Positions 1 to 8,816 of a stretch of DNA of 64,000 nucleotides are shown here, in pieces. The position numbers and the translations under genes were made by a program. Source of the stretch: Peribacillus sp. FSL P2-0133 (GTDB lineage: Bacteria; Bacillota; Bacilli; Bacillales; DSM-1321); the NCBI RefSeq assembly GCF_037975445.1, contig NZ_CP150254.1, positions 1,920,001 through 1,984,000 on the forward strand, given 5' to 3'. The notes beneath the pieces are model-generated. The model did no database searches and had not been told where the DNA came from. It saw only the letters and a list, made by a program, of their open reading frames with translations. Each line of letters opens with the position of its first letter. Positions within the stretch are counted from its first letter, which is position 1.

Positions 1-886
1 ATTATCTGTTTTTATATCTGTAGCTGATAAAAGAAACTTTTCAAGGGCAGCGGAAGAGCTTCATATGACTCAGCCTGCAGTCAGCCAGCAAATTCAACAA
101 TTGGAAAAATATGTAGGTTCAAAACTACTTCTGCGAACAAATAAATCTGTCCAGCTGACTAAAGCAGGTGAAATAGTCTATTTACATGCTAAAGAAATAA
201 CAGGTTTATATAAACGAATGTCAATGTTAGTGAATGAATTAAATAACGAGCCAACAGGACCATTAAAAATTGGTGCCAGCTATACCTTTGGAGAGTATGT
301 ATTACCACATATACTTGCAAGAATGAAAAAACTATTTCCTAATATCTACCCTTCGGTACAGATTGGCAACACAAGGGATATTGCCAAAGCAATCACAAGT
401 CATGAGATCGATGTAGGAATTGTAGAGGGGGAAATTTCTCTTAGAAATATATATATAAAACCCGTTTCCACCGACCAAATGTATATCGTGGCAGGGGGTA
501 AATATCCAATTTATTTCAATAAGGAAGTTACACGAAGACAGGTAGAACAAGAGAATTGGATTGTCCGTGAAGAAGGTTCTGGTACAAGAGAGGCAACAGA
601 AACATTATTTCAATCTTTACAAATACGTCCTTCCAAGTTAATGGAGTTCGGCAGCACACAACTTATAAAAGAAGCAGTTGAAGCCGGGCTTGGCATTAGT
701 TACTTATCTGAACTTACTGTTAAAAAAGAAAGAATGCTCGGTACCATTCAAGTATTAAATGTAAAAGGGACACCGATAAAAAGAAATTTTTCAGTAATAA
801 CAGAATCTGTGGAATTGCATACGAAATCTATGAACTTATTTATTGAGTTAATAGAAAAATATCTTAAGAACCAATTATTGCAATAG
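1..886 (+). CDS. LysR-family transcriptional regulator, 5' end outside the window
   Basis: The reading frame is open from base 2, well before the first ATG at 65. The upstream codons encode FISVADKRNFSRAAEELH, the first part of a LysR winged-helix DNA-binding domain, so the true start lies left of the window. Recognition-helix residues TQPAVSQQIQQLE follow, then a periplasmic-binding-like effector domain (LKIGASYTFGEYVLP, IDVGIVEGE). The C-terminal part resembles the CysL/YeiE-like branch, but the effector is unknown. An intrinsic terminator follows directly. It could regulate genes outside the window or the island to its right; nothing in the sequence decides this. Confidence 0.93.
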   Translation, partial: LSVFISVADKRNFSRAAEELHMTQPAVSQQIQQLEKYVGSKLLLRTNKSVQLTKAGEIVYLHAKEITGLYKRMSMLVNELNNEPTGPLKIGASYTFGEYVLPHILARMKKLFPNIYPSVQIGNTRDIAKAITSHEIDVGIVEGEISLRNIYIKPVSTDQMYIVAGGKYPIYFNKEVTRRQVEQENWIVREEGSGTREATETLFQSLQIRPSKLMEFGSTQLIKEAVEAGLGISYLSELTVKKERMLGTIQVLNVKGTPIKRNFSVITESVELHTKSMNLFIELIEKYLKNQLLQ

Positions 887-918
887 CTCAATTTTATAAA
901 TCAATCAAAAATATAAAA

Positions 919-955
919 AAAGACAAAGCTCTTTACTGGGGCTTTGTCTTTATTT
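919..955 (+). terminator. Intrinsic terminator of the LysR gene
   Basis: An 11-bp perfect stem (919-929 with 941-951, AAAGACAAAGC paired with GCTTTGTCTTT) with an 11-nt loop lies 33 bases after the stop codon. The tail is only moderately T-rich. Confidence 0.85.
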
Positions 956-1020
956 AGAAGTAGATGTAGAGATCATCGAAGTAGCCCTCCTGTTATCCTG
1001 AATTTCCTTTTTAATATTAT

Positions 1021-1080
1021 TAATACTTACATACAAATTAAAATCTTTAATTTTATTTAATTATAATTAATGAGTATACT
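1021..1080 (+). promoter_or_regulatory. Shared regulon promoter module, copy A (upstream of acyl-CoA ligase operon)
   Basis: The module has a left arm ATACTTAC (about 1023-1030), the inverted repeat ATTAAA-ATC-TTTAAT at 1037-1051, the conserved AATTTTATTTAA block and a -10 TATACT at 1075-1080. No good -35 hexamer is visible, as expected for an activator-dependent promoter. The inverted repeat fits the LysR T-N11-A rule. Five further copies lie in this window with the same 38-base distance from box to -10. Confidence 0.75.
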
Positions 1081-1159
1081 TAAAATGTAAATATTTTAAA
1101 TATTCGAAATAGTAGGCGTTCAAAGCCTCCTATGTGAGAAAAGGGGTGGAATTCATTTA

Positions 1160-2680
1160 ATGAGCTATAACTTAAACGAAAATCTAAAAAGAAGCGCAAG
1201 TAAATTCCCAGAAAGTATCGCTTATATCTATAGAGATGAAAGTGTTACTTATCAAGAACTAAATCAGAAGGTGGATCGATTGGCTGCTGGTCTGTATGTA
1301 CAAGGAATCAGGAAGGGAGATGGAGTGGCTCTTATTTTAGGAAATAGCCCTGAATTTCTCATTGCGTTCCACGGCATTTTACGGCTTGGTGCATTTGTTG
1401 TTCCAATCAATCCTTTGTATACCCAAGGGGAAATCAACTACTTATTAGACAATAGTCAAGCCAAAGCGGTCATTACTCATGTATCTGTAGAACAGAAATT
1501 ATCAGAAGTAAAAAAGCAATTGAAAAATCTGAAGCTTGTGGTTTATACCGAAGCCGAGGACCAGGAATCGACATGGGAGAATCTCATGGAAACAAGCACA
1601 AGCATTAATGTTTACGAAAGCCCTTACATTGATGAGGAAGACCTTGCAGTCATTCTATACACATCAGGAACAACCGGGAAACCAAAGGGTGCAATGTTAA
1701 CGCATCGGAACTTGGTGTCAAATGCGGACTCCATTTCAAAATTACTAGAACTCGATGTTAAAGATCGTATCGTAGCTGTTCTGCCAATGTTCCATGTATT
1801 CTGTATGACAGTTTGTCTGAATGCGCCAATTGCTTGTGGGGCAACAATCCTAATCCAGCCTAATTTCAGCCCTCATGACGTGGTCAGCACCATTCGAGAA
1901 AAAAAGGCAACCGTGTTTGCTGGAGTACCTACGATGTACAGTTTTATTTATCAATTGCCTGAAGCGATTGCGGAGGATTGCCAATCTATTCGCATGTGTA
2001 TCTCAGGAGGTGCTTCGATTCCGGCAGAGCTGCTGCATAAATTTGAAAACAAGTTTAATGTTTCTATCTTGGAAGGATATGGGCTTTCTGAAACTGCTCC
2101 TCTCGTCGCTATTAATCCTTTAAATGGGACTCGCAAGCCAGGTTCTATCGGCTTGAATATTCCAGCTGTCCAAAGCAAAGTTGTAGATGAGTTCGGAAAG
2201 GAATTGCAGAGAGGAGAAGTTGGAGAATTAGTTGTTCAAGGGCCGAATGTAATGAAGGGATATTTGGGGATGCCGGAAGCTACTTCAGCTGCTTTTAATG
2301 ACGGGTGGTTTTACACTGGTGATCTCGCAACAATGGATGAAGAAGGATACATCTACATTGTTGACCGCAAGAAGGACATTATTATTGTTGGAGGCTACAA
2401 TGTATATCCTCGTGAAGTGGAGGAAGTCCTATATCAACATCCTGCTGTGGTAGAGGCGGCCGTAATCGGAGTTCCAGATGGGGAATACGGAGAAAGTGTT
2501 AAAGCTTTTGTCGTAGTTAAGGATGAGCAGATCACCATGAATCACATTATTCAATTCTGTCAGGATAAGCTGGTGAAGTACAAGCTTCCTAAGCGAGTAG
2601 AAATTTTTAAAGAACTGCCTAAGAACTCAACAGGGAAGATATTGCGGAGAGAGTTAAGAGAATTGACTGAAGTGAAGTAA
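1160..2680 (+). CDS. Acyl-CoA synthetase (long-chain fatty acid/aryl acid--CoA ligase family)
   Basis: A 506-residue ANL-superfamily adenylate-forming enzyme. It activates a carboxylic acid with ATP and then forms the CoA thioester. The phosphate-binding motif YTSGTTGKPKG starts at residue 167. The GYGLSETAP motif, the hinge DRKKDIIIVGGYNVYP and the C-terminal catalytic lysine in NSTGKILRREL (K493) are all present, so it looks intact. The start is supported by AAGGGGTGG about 10 bases upstream. It is the first gene after promoter copy A and is followed after 33 bases by a TauD-type dioxygenase. Its substrate is probably an acid imported or produced by the island; chain length or aromatic preference cannot be read from sequence. 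Confidence 0.9.
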   Translation: MSYNLNENLKRSASKFPESIAYIYRDESVTYQELNQKVDRLAAGLYVQGIRKGDGVALILGNSPEFLIAFHGILRLGAFVVPINPLYTQGEINYLLDNSQAKAVITHVSVEQKLSEVKKQLKNLKLVVYTEAEDQESTWENLMETSTSINVYESPYIDEEDLAVILYTSGTTGKPKGAMLTHRNLVSNADSISKLLELDVKDRIVAVLPMFHVFCMTVCLNAPIACGATILIQPNFSPHDVVSTIREKKATVFAGVPTMYSFIYQLPEAIAEDCQSIRMCISGGASIPAELLHKFENKFNVSILEGYGLSETAPLVAINPLNGTRKPGSIGLNIPAVQSKVVDEFGKELQRGEVGELVVQGPNVMKGYLGMPEATSAAFNDGWFYTGDLATMDEEGYIYIVDRKKDIIIVGGYNVYPREVEEVLYQHPAVVEAAVIGVPDGEYGESVKAFVVVKDEQITMNHIIQFCQDKLVKYKLPKRVEIFKELPKNSTGKILRRELRELTEVK

Positions 2681-2713
2681 GAAATGAACCAACTTATTAA
2701 AGGGGGATTAATT

Positions 2714-3769
2714 ATGTCAACCATATTAAAGGAAAAAGTTAAAGGGCAAGTAGCGTGGAAAGGCACTGACCTGGCTAAAGATGAATCATGGGTTTATTAT
2801 TTGTCTGAAAAAACGATTGCCTCGCTTGAGAACGCTTTAGTTCATGTTAAACAAAAGGGTTTAAAAGCACCTGATTTTTACAAAGAGGATTTTCCGATTC
2901 CTGATATATATGAAGAAATCGTTTACTTTGTTGAAGAGCTGGAGAATGGGAGAGGGTTCCTATTAATTCGTGGATTACCTATTGAAAGGTATACAGATGA
3001 AGAAGCAAGCATCATTTACTGGGGTCTCGGACTTCACATGGGCATTCCGGTATCGCAAAACGCAAATGGTGACCTCTTAGGGCACGTCAAAGATCAAGGT
3101 TTTAGCTTAGAAAATTCTAATGTACGTGGTTACCAAACGAAACTGCATCTCCCATTTCATGCTGATGGTTCTGATGTTGTTGGATTATTAAGCTTGCGAA
3201 AAGGGAAATCTGGAGGTCACAGCAGTATCATCAGTTCGATGACTGTTTACAATGAAATTCTGGAGAAGAATCCGGAATATCTAGGAGTTCTCTGTCGTCC
3301 ATTTTACTTTGATCGTCGTGGAGAGGAAGCTCCGGGAGAACCTCCAGTATTTACATCATCAATCTTTAATTATCATGATGGTAAATTGAGCTGTAGATAT
3401 GTCCGTTTATTTATTGAATCAGCACAAGCAAAAACTGGCATCCAATTGTCAAAAGTGGAAATTGAAGCATTAGACTTACTGGATTCCCTCCTTCATGATG
3501 AGAATTTACATTATAACATGATGCTGGAGCCAGGGGATATGCAGTTCGTCAATAATTATACGATTCTTCACTCACGTACTCAATACGAAGACTATGAAGA
3601 GCCGGAACGCAAACGTCATCTTTTAAGATTGTGGCTCACGATGCCAAATGGTCGGGAAATTTCCCCGGAATTCGCGATGTTTATTGATGAGAATACGGGT
3701 AAACCAGGTCGCGGCGGCGTACCGCAACGTAAAACAACATCTGGCGGTATTGTAGAAACCCTGAAGTGA
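2714..3769 (+). CDS. TauD/TfdA-family Fe(II)/2-oxoglutarate dioxygenase, paralog 1
   Basis: A 351-residue protein of the TauD/TfdA (clavaminate-synthase-like) fold. Such enzymes use Fe(II), O2 and 2-oxoglutarate to hydroxylate or desaturate small acids. The facial triad is visible: H149-x-D151 (FHADGSD) and distal H286 (ILHSRT). R305 (RHLLRLW) is the likely 2-oxoglutarate-binding arginine. The ATG at 2714 is preferred over an in-frame ATG at 2684 because it sits behind AAAGGGGGATT and matches the N-terminus of the paralog at 8817. It follows the acyl-CoA ligase in the same operon and precedes an MFS carrier. Two close paralogs lie at 5323 and 8817. Substrate unknown. Confidence 0.9.
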   Translation: MSTILKEKVKGQVAWKGTDLAKDESWVYYLSEKTIASLENALVHVKQKGLKAPDFYKEDFPIPDIYEEIVYFVEELENGRGFLLIRGLPIERYTDEEASIIYWGLGLHMGIPVSQNANGDLLGHVKDQGFSLENSNVRGYQTKLHLPFHADGSDVVGLLSLRKGKSGGHSSIISSMTVYNEILEKNPEYLGVLCRPFYFDRRGEEAPGEPPVFTSSIFNYHDGKLSCRYVRLFIESAQAKTGIQLSKVEIEALDLLDSLLHDENLHYNMMLEPGDMQFVNNYTILHSRTQYEDYEEPERKRHLLRLWLTMPNGREISPEFAMFIDENTGKPGRGGVPQRKTTSGGIVETLK

Positions 3770-3799
3770 TTTTTTATAAAACGTTAATAAGAACGAGTG

Positions 3800-3833
3800 G
3801 GAACACTTTTTCAGAGTTCAGAAAAAGTGTTCC
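3800..3833 (+). promoter_or_regulatory. Long perfect hairpin between dioxygenase and MFS genes
   Basis: GGAACACTTTTTC (3800-3812) pairs perfectly with GAAAAAGTGTTCC (3821-3833) around an 8-nt loop. There is no clean T-tract after it (TTATATAGG), so it may act as an attenuator or a 3'-end stabiliser of the upstream message. It lies 28 bases before the MFS start codon. Confidence 0.7.
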
Positions 3834-3861
3834 TTATATAGGGAAATGTGGGGAGATTTAG

Positions 3862-5154
3862 ATGACAAGTACTCCAAAATATTCTTGGATTATCTTATTA
3901 TTCCTAGTTCTTAGCGGGATGATCAACCAAGTGGATAAAATAATTATTGGTTTGGTTTCCGTTCCTTTAATGAAAGAGTTACATTTAAGTCCATCGCAAT
4001 GGGGAGTCGTAGGAAGTTCTTTCTTTTGGTTCTTTACCTTCTCCTCTATTATTCTTGGCGGCATGGCCGATTCAAAAAACACGAAAAAAATGTTAACTTG
4101 GATGTCGTTGATTTGGTTGATAGTTCAATTTTTCACCCCTTTCGTTAGTAGTTTGTCTATGCTTTTGTTAACCAGAATGATTTTGGGAGCTGGTGAAGGT
4201 CCTGCCCCCGCTCTATCCACGGCAATCATGGGAAAATGGTTCCCGAAACATAGGCACGGCATCGGCTTTGGTGCGGTTCTATTAGGAACGACAGGGGGAT
4301 CTGCGATCGCTTCACCATTATTAATCTCCTTGATTGATCATTATGGATGGAGATCTGCATTTATAACGATGGGCATTCTGGGACTGATTGTGCTGGTATT
4401 ATGGATGATTTTTGGTAAAGAAAGTCCTCAAGAAATCGGCTGGCCGTCGATACAGCAAAAGGAGCAGCAATCATCCAGCCTCTCAAAAGTTTCTTGGAGT
4501 CAGTTTCTTCCGCATCTATTATCTAAAAATTTTATTCTGATCGTATTGTGCGGGGGGGGTGCCTATTGGTTATTGTCCGTACAAGCGGTATGGCTTCCAG
4601 CCTATTTTACCAAAATTCAACATTTTAATGGTCAAACATTAAAATTAGCAGTGTCTTTACCTTTTCTTTTTGCAGCCTTTTGCCAATTAGGATTTGCCAT
4701 TCTATCAGATCGGCTCTATCGTAAAACCAGAGATATTCGTAAGGCACGAATAAATCTTGCCGGTATAACGATGATGTTATCCGCTCTATGCTTATACCTA
4801 GCAAATGCCGCGAATTCCACGGCGATGTCCATATTGTTCTTCACCCTTGCTCCGGGTTTTGCGTATGTCATTCTTTCACTCGCACCCGCAATATTGATGG
4901 AGTTTTTTTCTCCCCAGAATATTGGAAAGGCACAAGGGACGTTCATTGCACTTGCGAGTACTACAAGTGTTATTGCTCCACTCGTATTTGGCTATCTTAT
5001 TCAAAATGCATCGACTGAAGCTATCGGATACGGATACGCATTTCAAGCTTCTTCTTTAGGGATGCTCATTATCGGATTATTGTTTTGGATCGGTGTACGT
5101 CCCGCAAAGGAAAGCCGCACAATAATTGAAACAGATGAGAAAGTGAGTATTTAA
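3862..5154 (+). CDS. MFS transporter, anion:cation symporter-like, paralog 1
   Basis: A 430-residue major facilitator with about 12 hydrophobic segments. The loop after helix 2 has the family motif (GGMADSKNTKKM), and GAGEGPAPALSTAIMGKWFP lies in helix 4. The latter resembles the ACS family of organic acid carriers (hexuronate, galactonate, phthalate). The start at 3862 follows GGGGAGA. It sits downstream of the acyl-CoA ligase and dioxygenase genes and probably imports the acid that they process. The protein at 9988 is a near copy (roughly four fifths identical by eye), also just after a TauD-type gene, so the dioxygenase-MFS pair has been duplicated. Confidence 0.9.
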   Translation: MTSTPKYSWIILLFLVLSGMINQVDKIIIGLVSVPLMKELHLSPSQWGVVGSSFFWFFTFSSIILGGMADSKNTKKMLTWMSLIWLIVQFFTPFVSSLSMLLLTRMILGAGEGPAPALSTAIMGKWFPKHRHGIGFGAVLLGTTGGSAIASPLLISLIDHYGWRSAFITMGILGLIVLVLWMIFGKESPQEIGWPSIQQKEQQSSSLSKVSWSQFLPHLLSKNFILIVLCGGGAYWLLSVQAVWLPAYFTKIQHFNGQTLKLAVSLPFLFAAFCQLGFAILSDRLYRKTRDIRKARINLAGITMMLSALCLYLANAANSTAMSILFFTLAPGFAYVILSLAPAILMEFFSPQNIGKAQGTFIALASTTSVIAPLVFGYLIQNASTEAIGYGYAFQASSLGMLIIGLLFWIGVRPAKESRTIIETDEKVSI

Positions 5155-5202
5155 GAGGTATAAACGTAGATTGAAAGATTCTTAGTAAGATTATATTGAT
5201 CT

Positions 5203-5256
5203 AACTTAATTATAAGTTACAAATAATAATTTCATTTAATTAATAATAAGTGTGCC
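5203..5256 (+). promoter_or_regulatory. Possible degenerate copy of the shared promoter module
   Basis: AATTTCATTTAATTAATAATAAG at 5228-5250 resembles the AATTTTATTTAA block of the six clear modules, but the ATTAAA-N3-TTTAAT box and the -10 are poor. It lies before dioxygenase paralog 2. This may be a decayed copy or chance in AT-rich DNA. Confidence 0.3.
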
Positions 5257-5322
5257 ATGAATAACGAATTCAAAATATTCAGTCAATTACGGCGATATAA
5301 CAAATATAAAGGAGGAATATGT

Positions 5323-6321
5323 ATGTCAGTTATTTTAAAGGAAAAAATTCAAGGGCGTTCAGCGTGGAAAGGTATCGAACTAGCAAAAGATGATTCATGG
5401 ATTTATTATTTGTCAGAGAAAACCCTTGCAGCTCTTGACAAGGCTGTATTACATGTTCAACAAATAGGGTTAAAGGCACCCAATTTTAACAAGGAGGATT
5501 TCCCAATTCCTGATCTCGCTGATGAAATTGCTTATTTTGTTGACGAGCTGGAGAATGGGAGAGGATTTCTATTGATTCGTGGATTACCAATGGATCAATA
5601 TACTGACGATGAAGCTAGTATCATTTACTGGGGTCTTGGACTTCACTTGGGCCTACCGATCATCCAAGGAAAAAAGGGTGACCTCTTAGGGCATATCAAA
5701 AACATGGGTAAAGACTTTAATGATAATACAACAGTAAGAGGTTACCAAACGAATGTACGTCTTGACTATCACACAGATCTTGCTGATGTTGTCGGATTAC
5801 TATGTCTTCGTAAAGCGAAATCTGGCGGTTTAAGCAGTATCGCTAGTGCGTTGTCTATCTATAATGAAATTCTGGATAATCACCCTGAGTACCTTGAAAT
5901 TCTCTATCGTCCATTCGCCCATGATCTTCGTGGAGAAGAAGCACCAGGTCAATCTCCAGTAGTTTCATCACCGATCTTTAGCTATTACGATGGTAAATTA
6001 AGCTGCAGATATATGCGTCAATATGTCGAATCAGCACAAACAAAAACAGGTATCTCTTTGTCAAAAGAGGAAATCGAAGCATTTAATTTTGTAGATTCCC
6101 TTACTGCTGATAAAAACTTTCATATTGATATGATGATGGAACCGGGTGATATGCAATTCGTTAATAATTATACCGTTTTTCATTCACGTACACTATTTGA
6201 AGATTATGAAGAAGATGACCGCAAACGTCATTTATTAAGATTGTGGCTCATGATGCCAAATGGACGAAAAATTGCTCCAGGTTTCGAGTTTTATATAGGA
6301 GGAGCACCTGTAATTAGATAA
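5323..6321 (+). CDS. TauD/TfdA-family Fe(II)/2-oxoglutarate dioxygenase, paralog 2
   Basis: A 332-residue paralog of the enzymes at 2714 and 8817. The iron ligands are kept: H150-x-D152 (YHTDLAD) and H287 (FHSRT). The C-terminal arginine segment RHLLRLWLMMPNG is also present. It is about 19 residues shorter than the other two because the C-terminal tail (FIDE-TGK-GRGG in the paralogs) is replaced by a short EFYIGGAPVIR end. The residues around the active site differ (LDYHTDLADVVGLLCL), suggesting a changed substrate. The start at 5323 follows AAAGGAGGAATAT; an in-frame ATG at 5257 has no ribosome binding site. A terminator follows, so it is probably monocistronic. Confidence 0.88.
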   Translation: MSVILKEKIQGRSAWKGIELAKDDSWIYYLSEKTLAALDKAVLHVQQIGLKAPNFNKEDFPIPDLADEIAYFVDELENGRGFLLIRGLPMDQYTDDEASIIYWGLGLHLGLPIIQGKKGDLLGHIKNMGKDFNDNTTVRGYQTNVRLDYHTDLADVVGLLCLRKAKSGGLSSIASALSIYNEILDNHPEYLEILYRPFAHDLRGEEAPGQSPVVSSPIFSYYDGKLSCRYMRQYVESAQTKTGISLSKEEIEAFNFVDSLTADKNFHIDMMMEPGDMQFVNNYTVFHSRTLFEDYEEDDRKRHLLRLWLMMPNGRKIAPGFEFYIGGAPVIR

Positions 6322-6356
6322 AAACCGGTGGTAATAATAATCACCAATAATTCTTG

Positions 6357-6410
6357 AATGGTGATTTTATTCAACGAAAATGATGAATGAAATCACCATT
6401 TTATGTTTTT
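6357..6410 (+). terminator. Intrinsic terminator after dioxygenase paralog 2
   Basis: AATGGTGATTT (6357-6367) pairs with AAATCACCATT (6390-6400), followed by TTATGTTTTTTA. Confidence 0.75.
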
Positions 6411-6430
6411 TATTTTGAAGTGAGAGTTTC

Positions 6431-6459
6431 TTGACAGGAATAATGCTTTCGCATATAGA
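6431..6459 (+). promoter_or_regulatory. Sigma-A-type promoter of the esterase gene
   Basis: TTGACA (6431-6436), 17-bp spacer, TATAGA (6454-6459), 42 bases before the TTG start. Unlike its neighbours this gene has a good -35 and lacks the shared module, so it may be expressed independently. Confidence 0.7.
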
Positions 6460-6500
6460 CTGGGTAATTTAAAAATAACCTGAAGTGAGGATGATGTTTT

Positions 6501-7448
6501 TTGGCAAATTTAGATCCGCAAGCAGAAAAATATTTACAAGCATTTAATCAGCTGCCACCTATTCATACGATGGATCATAAGTCAGTAAGAGAGAGGCTTT
6601 CTAAAGCACCGCGTCCTGCAGTAAAATTAGAACCGCTTTCAAAAGTTGAGGATTTCATGATTCCGGTAAGCCAGGATGAAACAATCAAATGCAGGGTATA
6701 TATACCGGAAGGGCAAGGTCCTTTCCCTCTATTTATTTACTACCATGGTGGAGGATGGGTTCTAGGAGACATTGAATCAACGGATGCAAGCTGCCGAATG
6801 ATAGCGAATCGAACGGAAAGTATTGTTGTATCCGTAAACTATCGTCTTTCTCCAGAGTATAAGTTTCCGACTCCAGTAGAAGACGCCTATTCCGCATTGC
6901 AATGGGTTTTTGAAAAAGGAACTTCATTTAACGGAGAAGTTTCTCGATTGGTAGTTGGAGGGGATAGCGTAGGTGGAAATCTAGCGACTGTAGTTACGAT
7001 GATGGCGAGAAACAAAAAAGGTCCAAACATCACTGCACAGGTCTTAATCTATCCTGCTACAAATCTTGAGTTCAATACGGAATCCCATCGAACCTTTGCA
7101 AAAGGATTTGGTCTTGATCGCGAACAGTTAATTTGGTTCCGTGATCATTATTTAAGGAATAATGAGGACAGGCGTAATGAGTATGCTTCCCCCTTGGTCG
7201 CTCAAGATTTAAGTGGTCTCCCGCCAGCAATTGTTATTACAGCTGAAAATGATGTACTTCGGGATGAAGGAATGGCCTATGCTGAACGTCTGAAAGATTT
7301 TGGTGTTCAAGTTGAATATGAATGTGAACCCGGGATGGTCCACGGATTTTTTGTACAAATGGACATTTTCTCAAAGAACATAGAATTGACTGTTTCTAGG
7401 ATCGAGAAGTTCTTGAGTTCCTTAAAATATACAATAGGGATAGAATGA
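6501..7448 (+). CDS. Alpha/beta hydrolase, hormone-sensitive-lipase-type carboxylesterase
   Basis: A 315-residue HSL (GDXG) family esterase. The oxyanion-hole motif HGGG begins at H82. The nucleophile elbow GDSVGG has S156, with D251 (ENDVLRDEG) and H281 (VHGFF) completing the triad. No signal peptide is seen, so it should be cytoplasmic. It probably hydrolyses a short ester or lactone entering the island's pathway. The start is a TTG at 6501; the ATG at 6491 is out of frame. A strong terminator follows, and its own sigma-A promoter precedes it. Confidence 0.9.
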   Translation: MANLDPQAEKYLQAFNQLPPIHTMDHKSVRERLSKAPRPAVKLEPLSKVEDFMIPVSQDETIKCRVYIPEGQGPFPLFIYYHGGGWVLGDIESTDASCRMIANRTESIVVSVNYRLSPEYKFPTPVEDAYSALQWVFEKGTSFNGEVSRLVVGGDSVGGNLATVVTMMARNKKGPNITAQVLIYPATNLEFNTESHRTFAKGFGLDREQLIWFRDHYLRNNEDRRNEYASPLVAQDLSGLPPAIVITAENDVLRDEGMAYAERLKDFGVQVEYECEPGMVHGFFVQMDIFSKNIELTVSRIEKFLSSLKYTIGIE

Positions 7449-7467
7449 AAGAAAATGTTCTAAATGA

Positions 7468-7503
7468 AGCGAGCCTCAGAATTTAGTGAGGCTCGCTTTT
7501 TAA
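7468..7503 (+). terminator. Intrinsic terminator after the esterase gene
   Basis: GCGAGCCTCA (7469-7478) pairs perfectly with TGAGGCTCGC (7487-7496), followed by a run of six T. Confidence 0.92.
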
Positions 7504-7574
7504 AATACATATTTAATTTTTAAATAGAAATTATTGATAATCAATGAAACAGTAATAATAGCAACCCTAGGCAT

Positions 7575-8348
7575 TTAGTAATAAACGGTATTTCCAATTC
7601 CACCGGTTACCGAAATGACATCGCCAGTTATCGATGCCGCCAAAGGTGAGGCTAGGAAGGTAACGACATTAGCAATTTCCTCTGGTGTAATCAAGCGGCC
7701 GAGGGCATTCATTGATGCTGCCTGGCGTATAGCTTCCTCATTAGTGACACGGCCTCTAAACGTTTCAGTATCGACAATCCCTGGATAAACAGCATTGACA
7801 GTAATTCCGTGCTTTCCTAATTCTAATGAAGCGGATTTTGTCATATGGACAACAGATGCATTACGAGGACCGGAACTAAAATAATTGCCGCCAATTCTAG
7901 CTGCCAGACCACTTATATTGATAATACGTCCCCAATTATTTTGGATCATATAAGGAGCAACAGCCCGGACACAACGAAAATAGCCCATATACTTTTCTTC
8001 AAAATCTTTCAAGATAAGTTCATCTTTAATGCTGTTAAAATCCTCTGGTTCATGACCTCCAACACGGGCTCCACTGTTGATTAAAATATCAATGCTTCCC
8101 ATTTCTGCTGCTGATTTTTCAACTAAATTTAGGATAGAGCCAGGATCATTAGTATCTGCCACGATTGGATAAATATTTCTGTTGGTTTCATTGGCCAATT
8201 CGTCTGCTGCATTCTTAAGTGAAGATTCGTTTCTTGAACAAATCGTACAATCCACACCTTCCAAAGCCAACTGACGGGCAATAGCTTTGCCAATCCCCCT
8301 GCTTCCTCCAACGATAAGTGCTTTTTTTTCAGATAATTTTAAGTCCAT
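7575..8348 (-). CDS. SDR-family oxidoreductase lacking the usual catalytic tyrosine
   Basis: A 257-residue short-chain dehydrogenase/reductase with the NAD(P)-binding GGSRGIGKA motif near the N-terminus, an NSGA segment and the catalytic serine region NISG. The YxxxK motif is altered: the lysine (HMTKSAS) is present, but valine stands four residues before it and the serine-to-lysine spacing is longer than normal. A divergent SDR subgroup with GPRNA-type sequences is known to look like this; whether it is a dehydrogenase is uncertain. It is the only minus-strand gene in this part of the island apart from the LysR gene, and is divergent from dioxygenase paralog 3. Confidence 0.82.
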   Translation of the reverse strand: MDLKLSEKKALIVGGSRGIGKAIARQLALEGVDCTICSRNESSLKNAADELANETNRNIYPIVADTNDPGSILNLVEKSAAEMGSIDILINSGARVGGHEPEDFNSIKDELILKDFEEKYMGYFRCVRAVAPYMIQNNWGRIINISGLAARIGGNYFSSGPRNASVVHMTKSASLELGKHGITVNAVYPGIVDTETFRGRVTNEEAIRQAASMNALGRLITPEEIANVVTFLASPLAASITGDVISVTGGIGNTVYY

Positions 8349-8554
8349 AGTTCAACCTCCTGTTTCGAATTAACTTGTATAAGACTCTGCTTGAAAGTGA
8401 TTTATTAGAATATTTAATCATTTCTATCTTTGATTCTACCTATAAATGATAATTATATAAAATTAAAGATTTTAAATTGCACTTAAGTTTTATTAATATA
8501 ATGATAAGTGTTGTAAAATTACATGTATAAAGGTGTTTCATTTTCCATTTATTA

Positions 8555-8615
8555 GTAAAGTTTATTTGCAAATTAAAAATTTTAATTTTATTTAACTGAA
8601 AATTATGAATATAAT
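8555..8615 (+). promoter_or_regulatory. Shared regulon promoter module, copy B (upstream of dioxygenase 3)
   Basis: ATTAAA-AAT-TTTAAT at 8572-8586, AATTTTATTTAA block, perfect -10 TATAAT at 8610-8615. The box-to-minus-10 distance is 38 bases, identical to copies A, C, D and F. The divergent gap 8349-8816 is 468 bases long; apart from this module and the cre site below, nothing else is recognised in it. Confidence 0.75.
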
Positions 8616-8648
8616 TAACGGAATAACATTTATAACAGTCAGAAGTTA

Positions 8649-8664
8649 TTTAAAGCGCTTTCAT
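8649..8664 (+). promoter_or_regulatory. CcpA cre site in the leader of the dioxygenase 3 operon
   Basis: TTTAAAGCGCTTTCAT; read on the minus strand it matches the Bacillus cre consensus WTGNAARCGNWWWCAW at 15 of 16 positions. It lies about 30 bases downstream of the expected transcription start of copy B, a position suited to CcpA roadblock repression. Confidence 0.7.
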
Positions 8665-8816
8665 AAAAAAAGGGGGGAACAAGGAACATCATTTATTAAG
8701 CAATAATTGTTTGTATAAGGGTTTCTAAGATAATGGCAGTCGCTTTTAAAGTAGGAAAACAGCCCAAACTTTAGTACTATAGTTAAATTTCAATATAAAA
8801 CGAAGGAGGATTCTAG

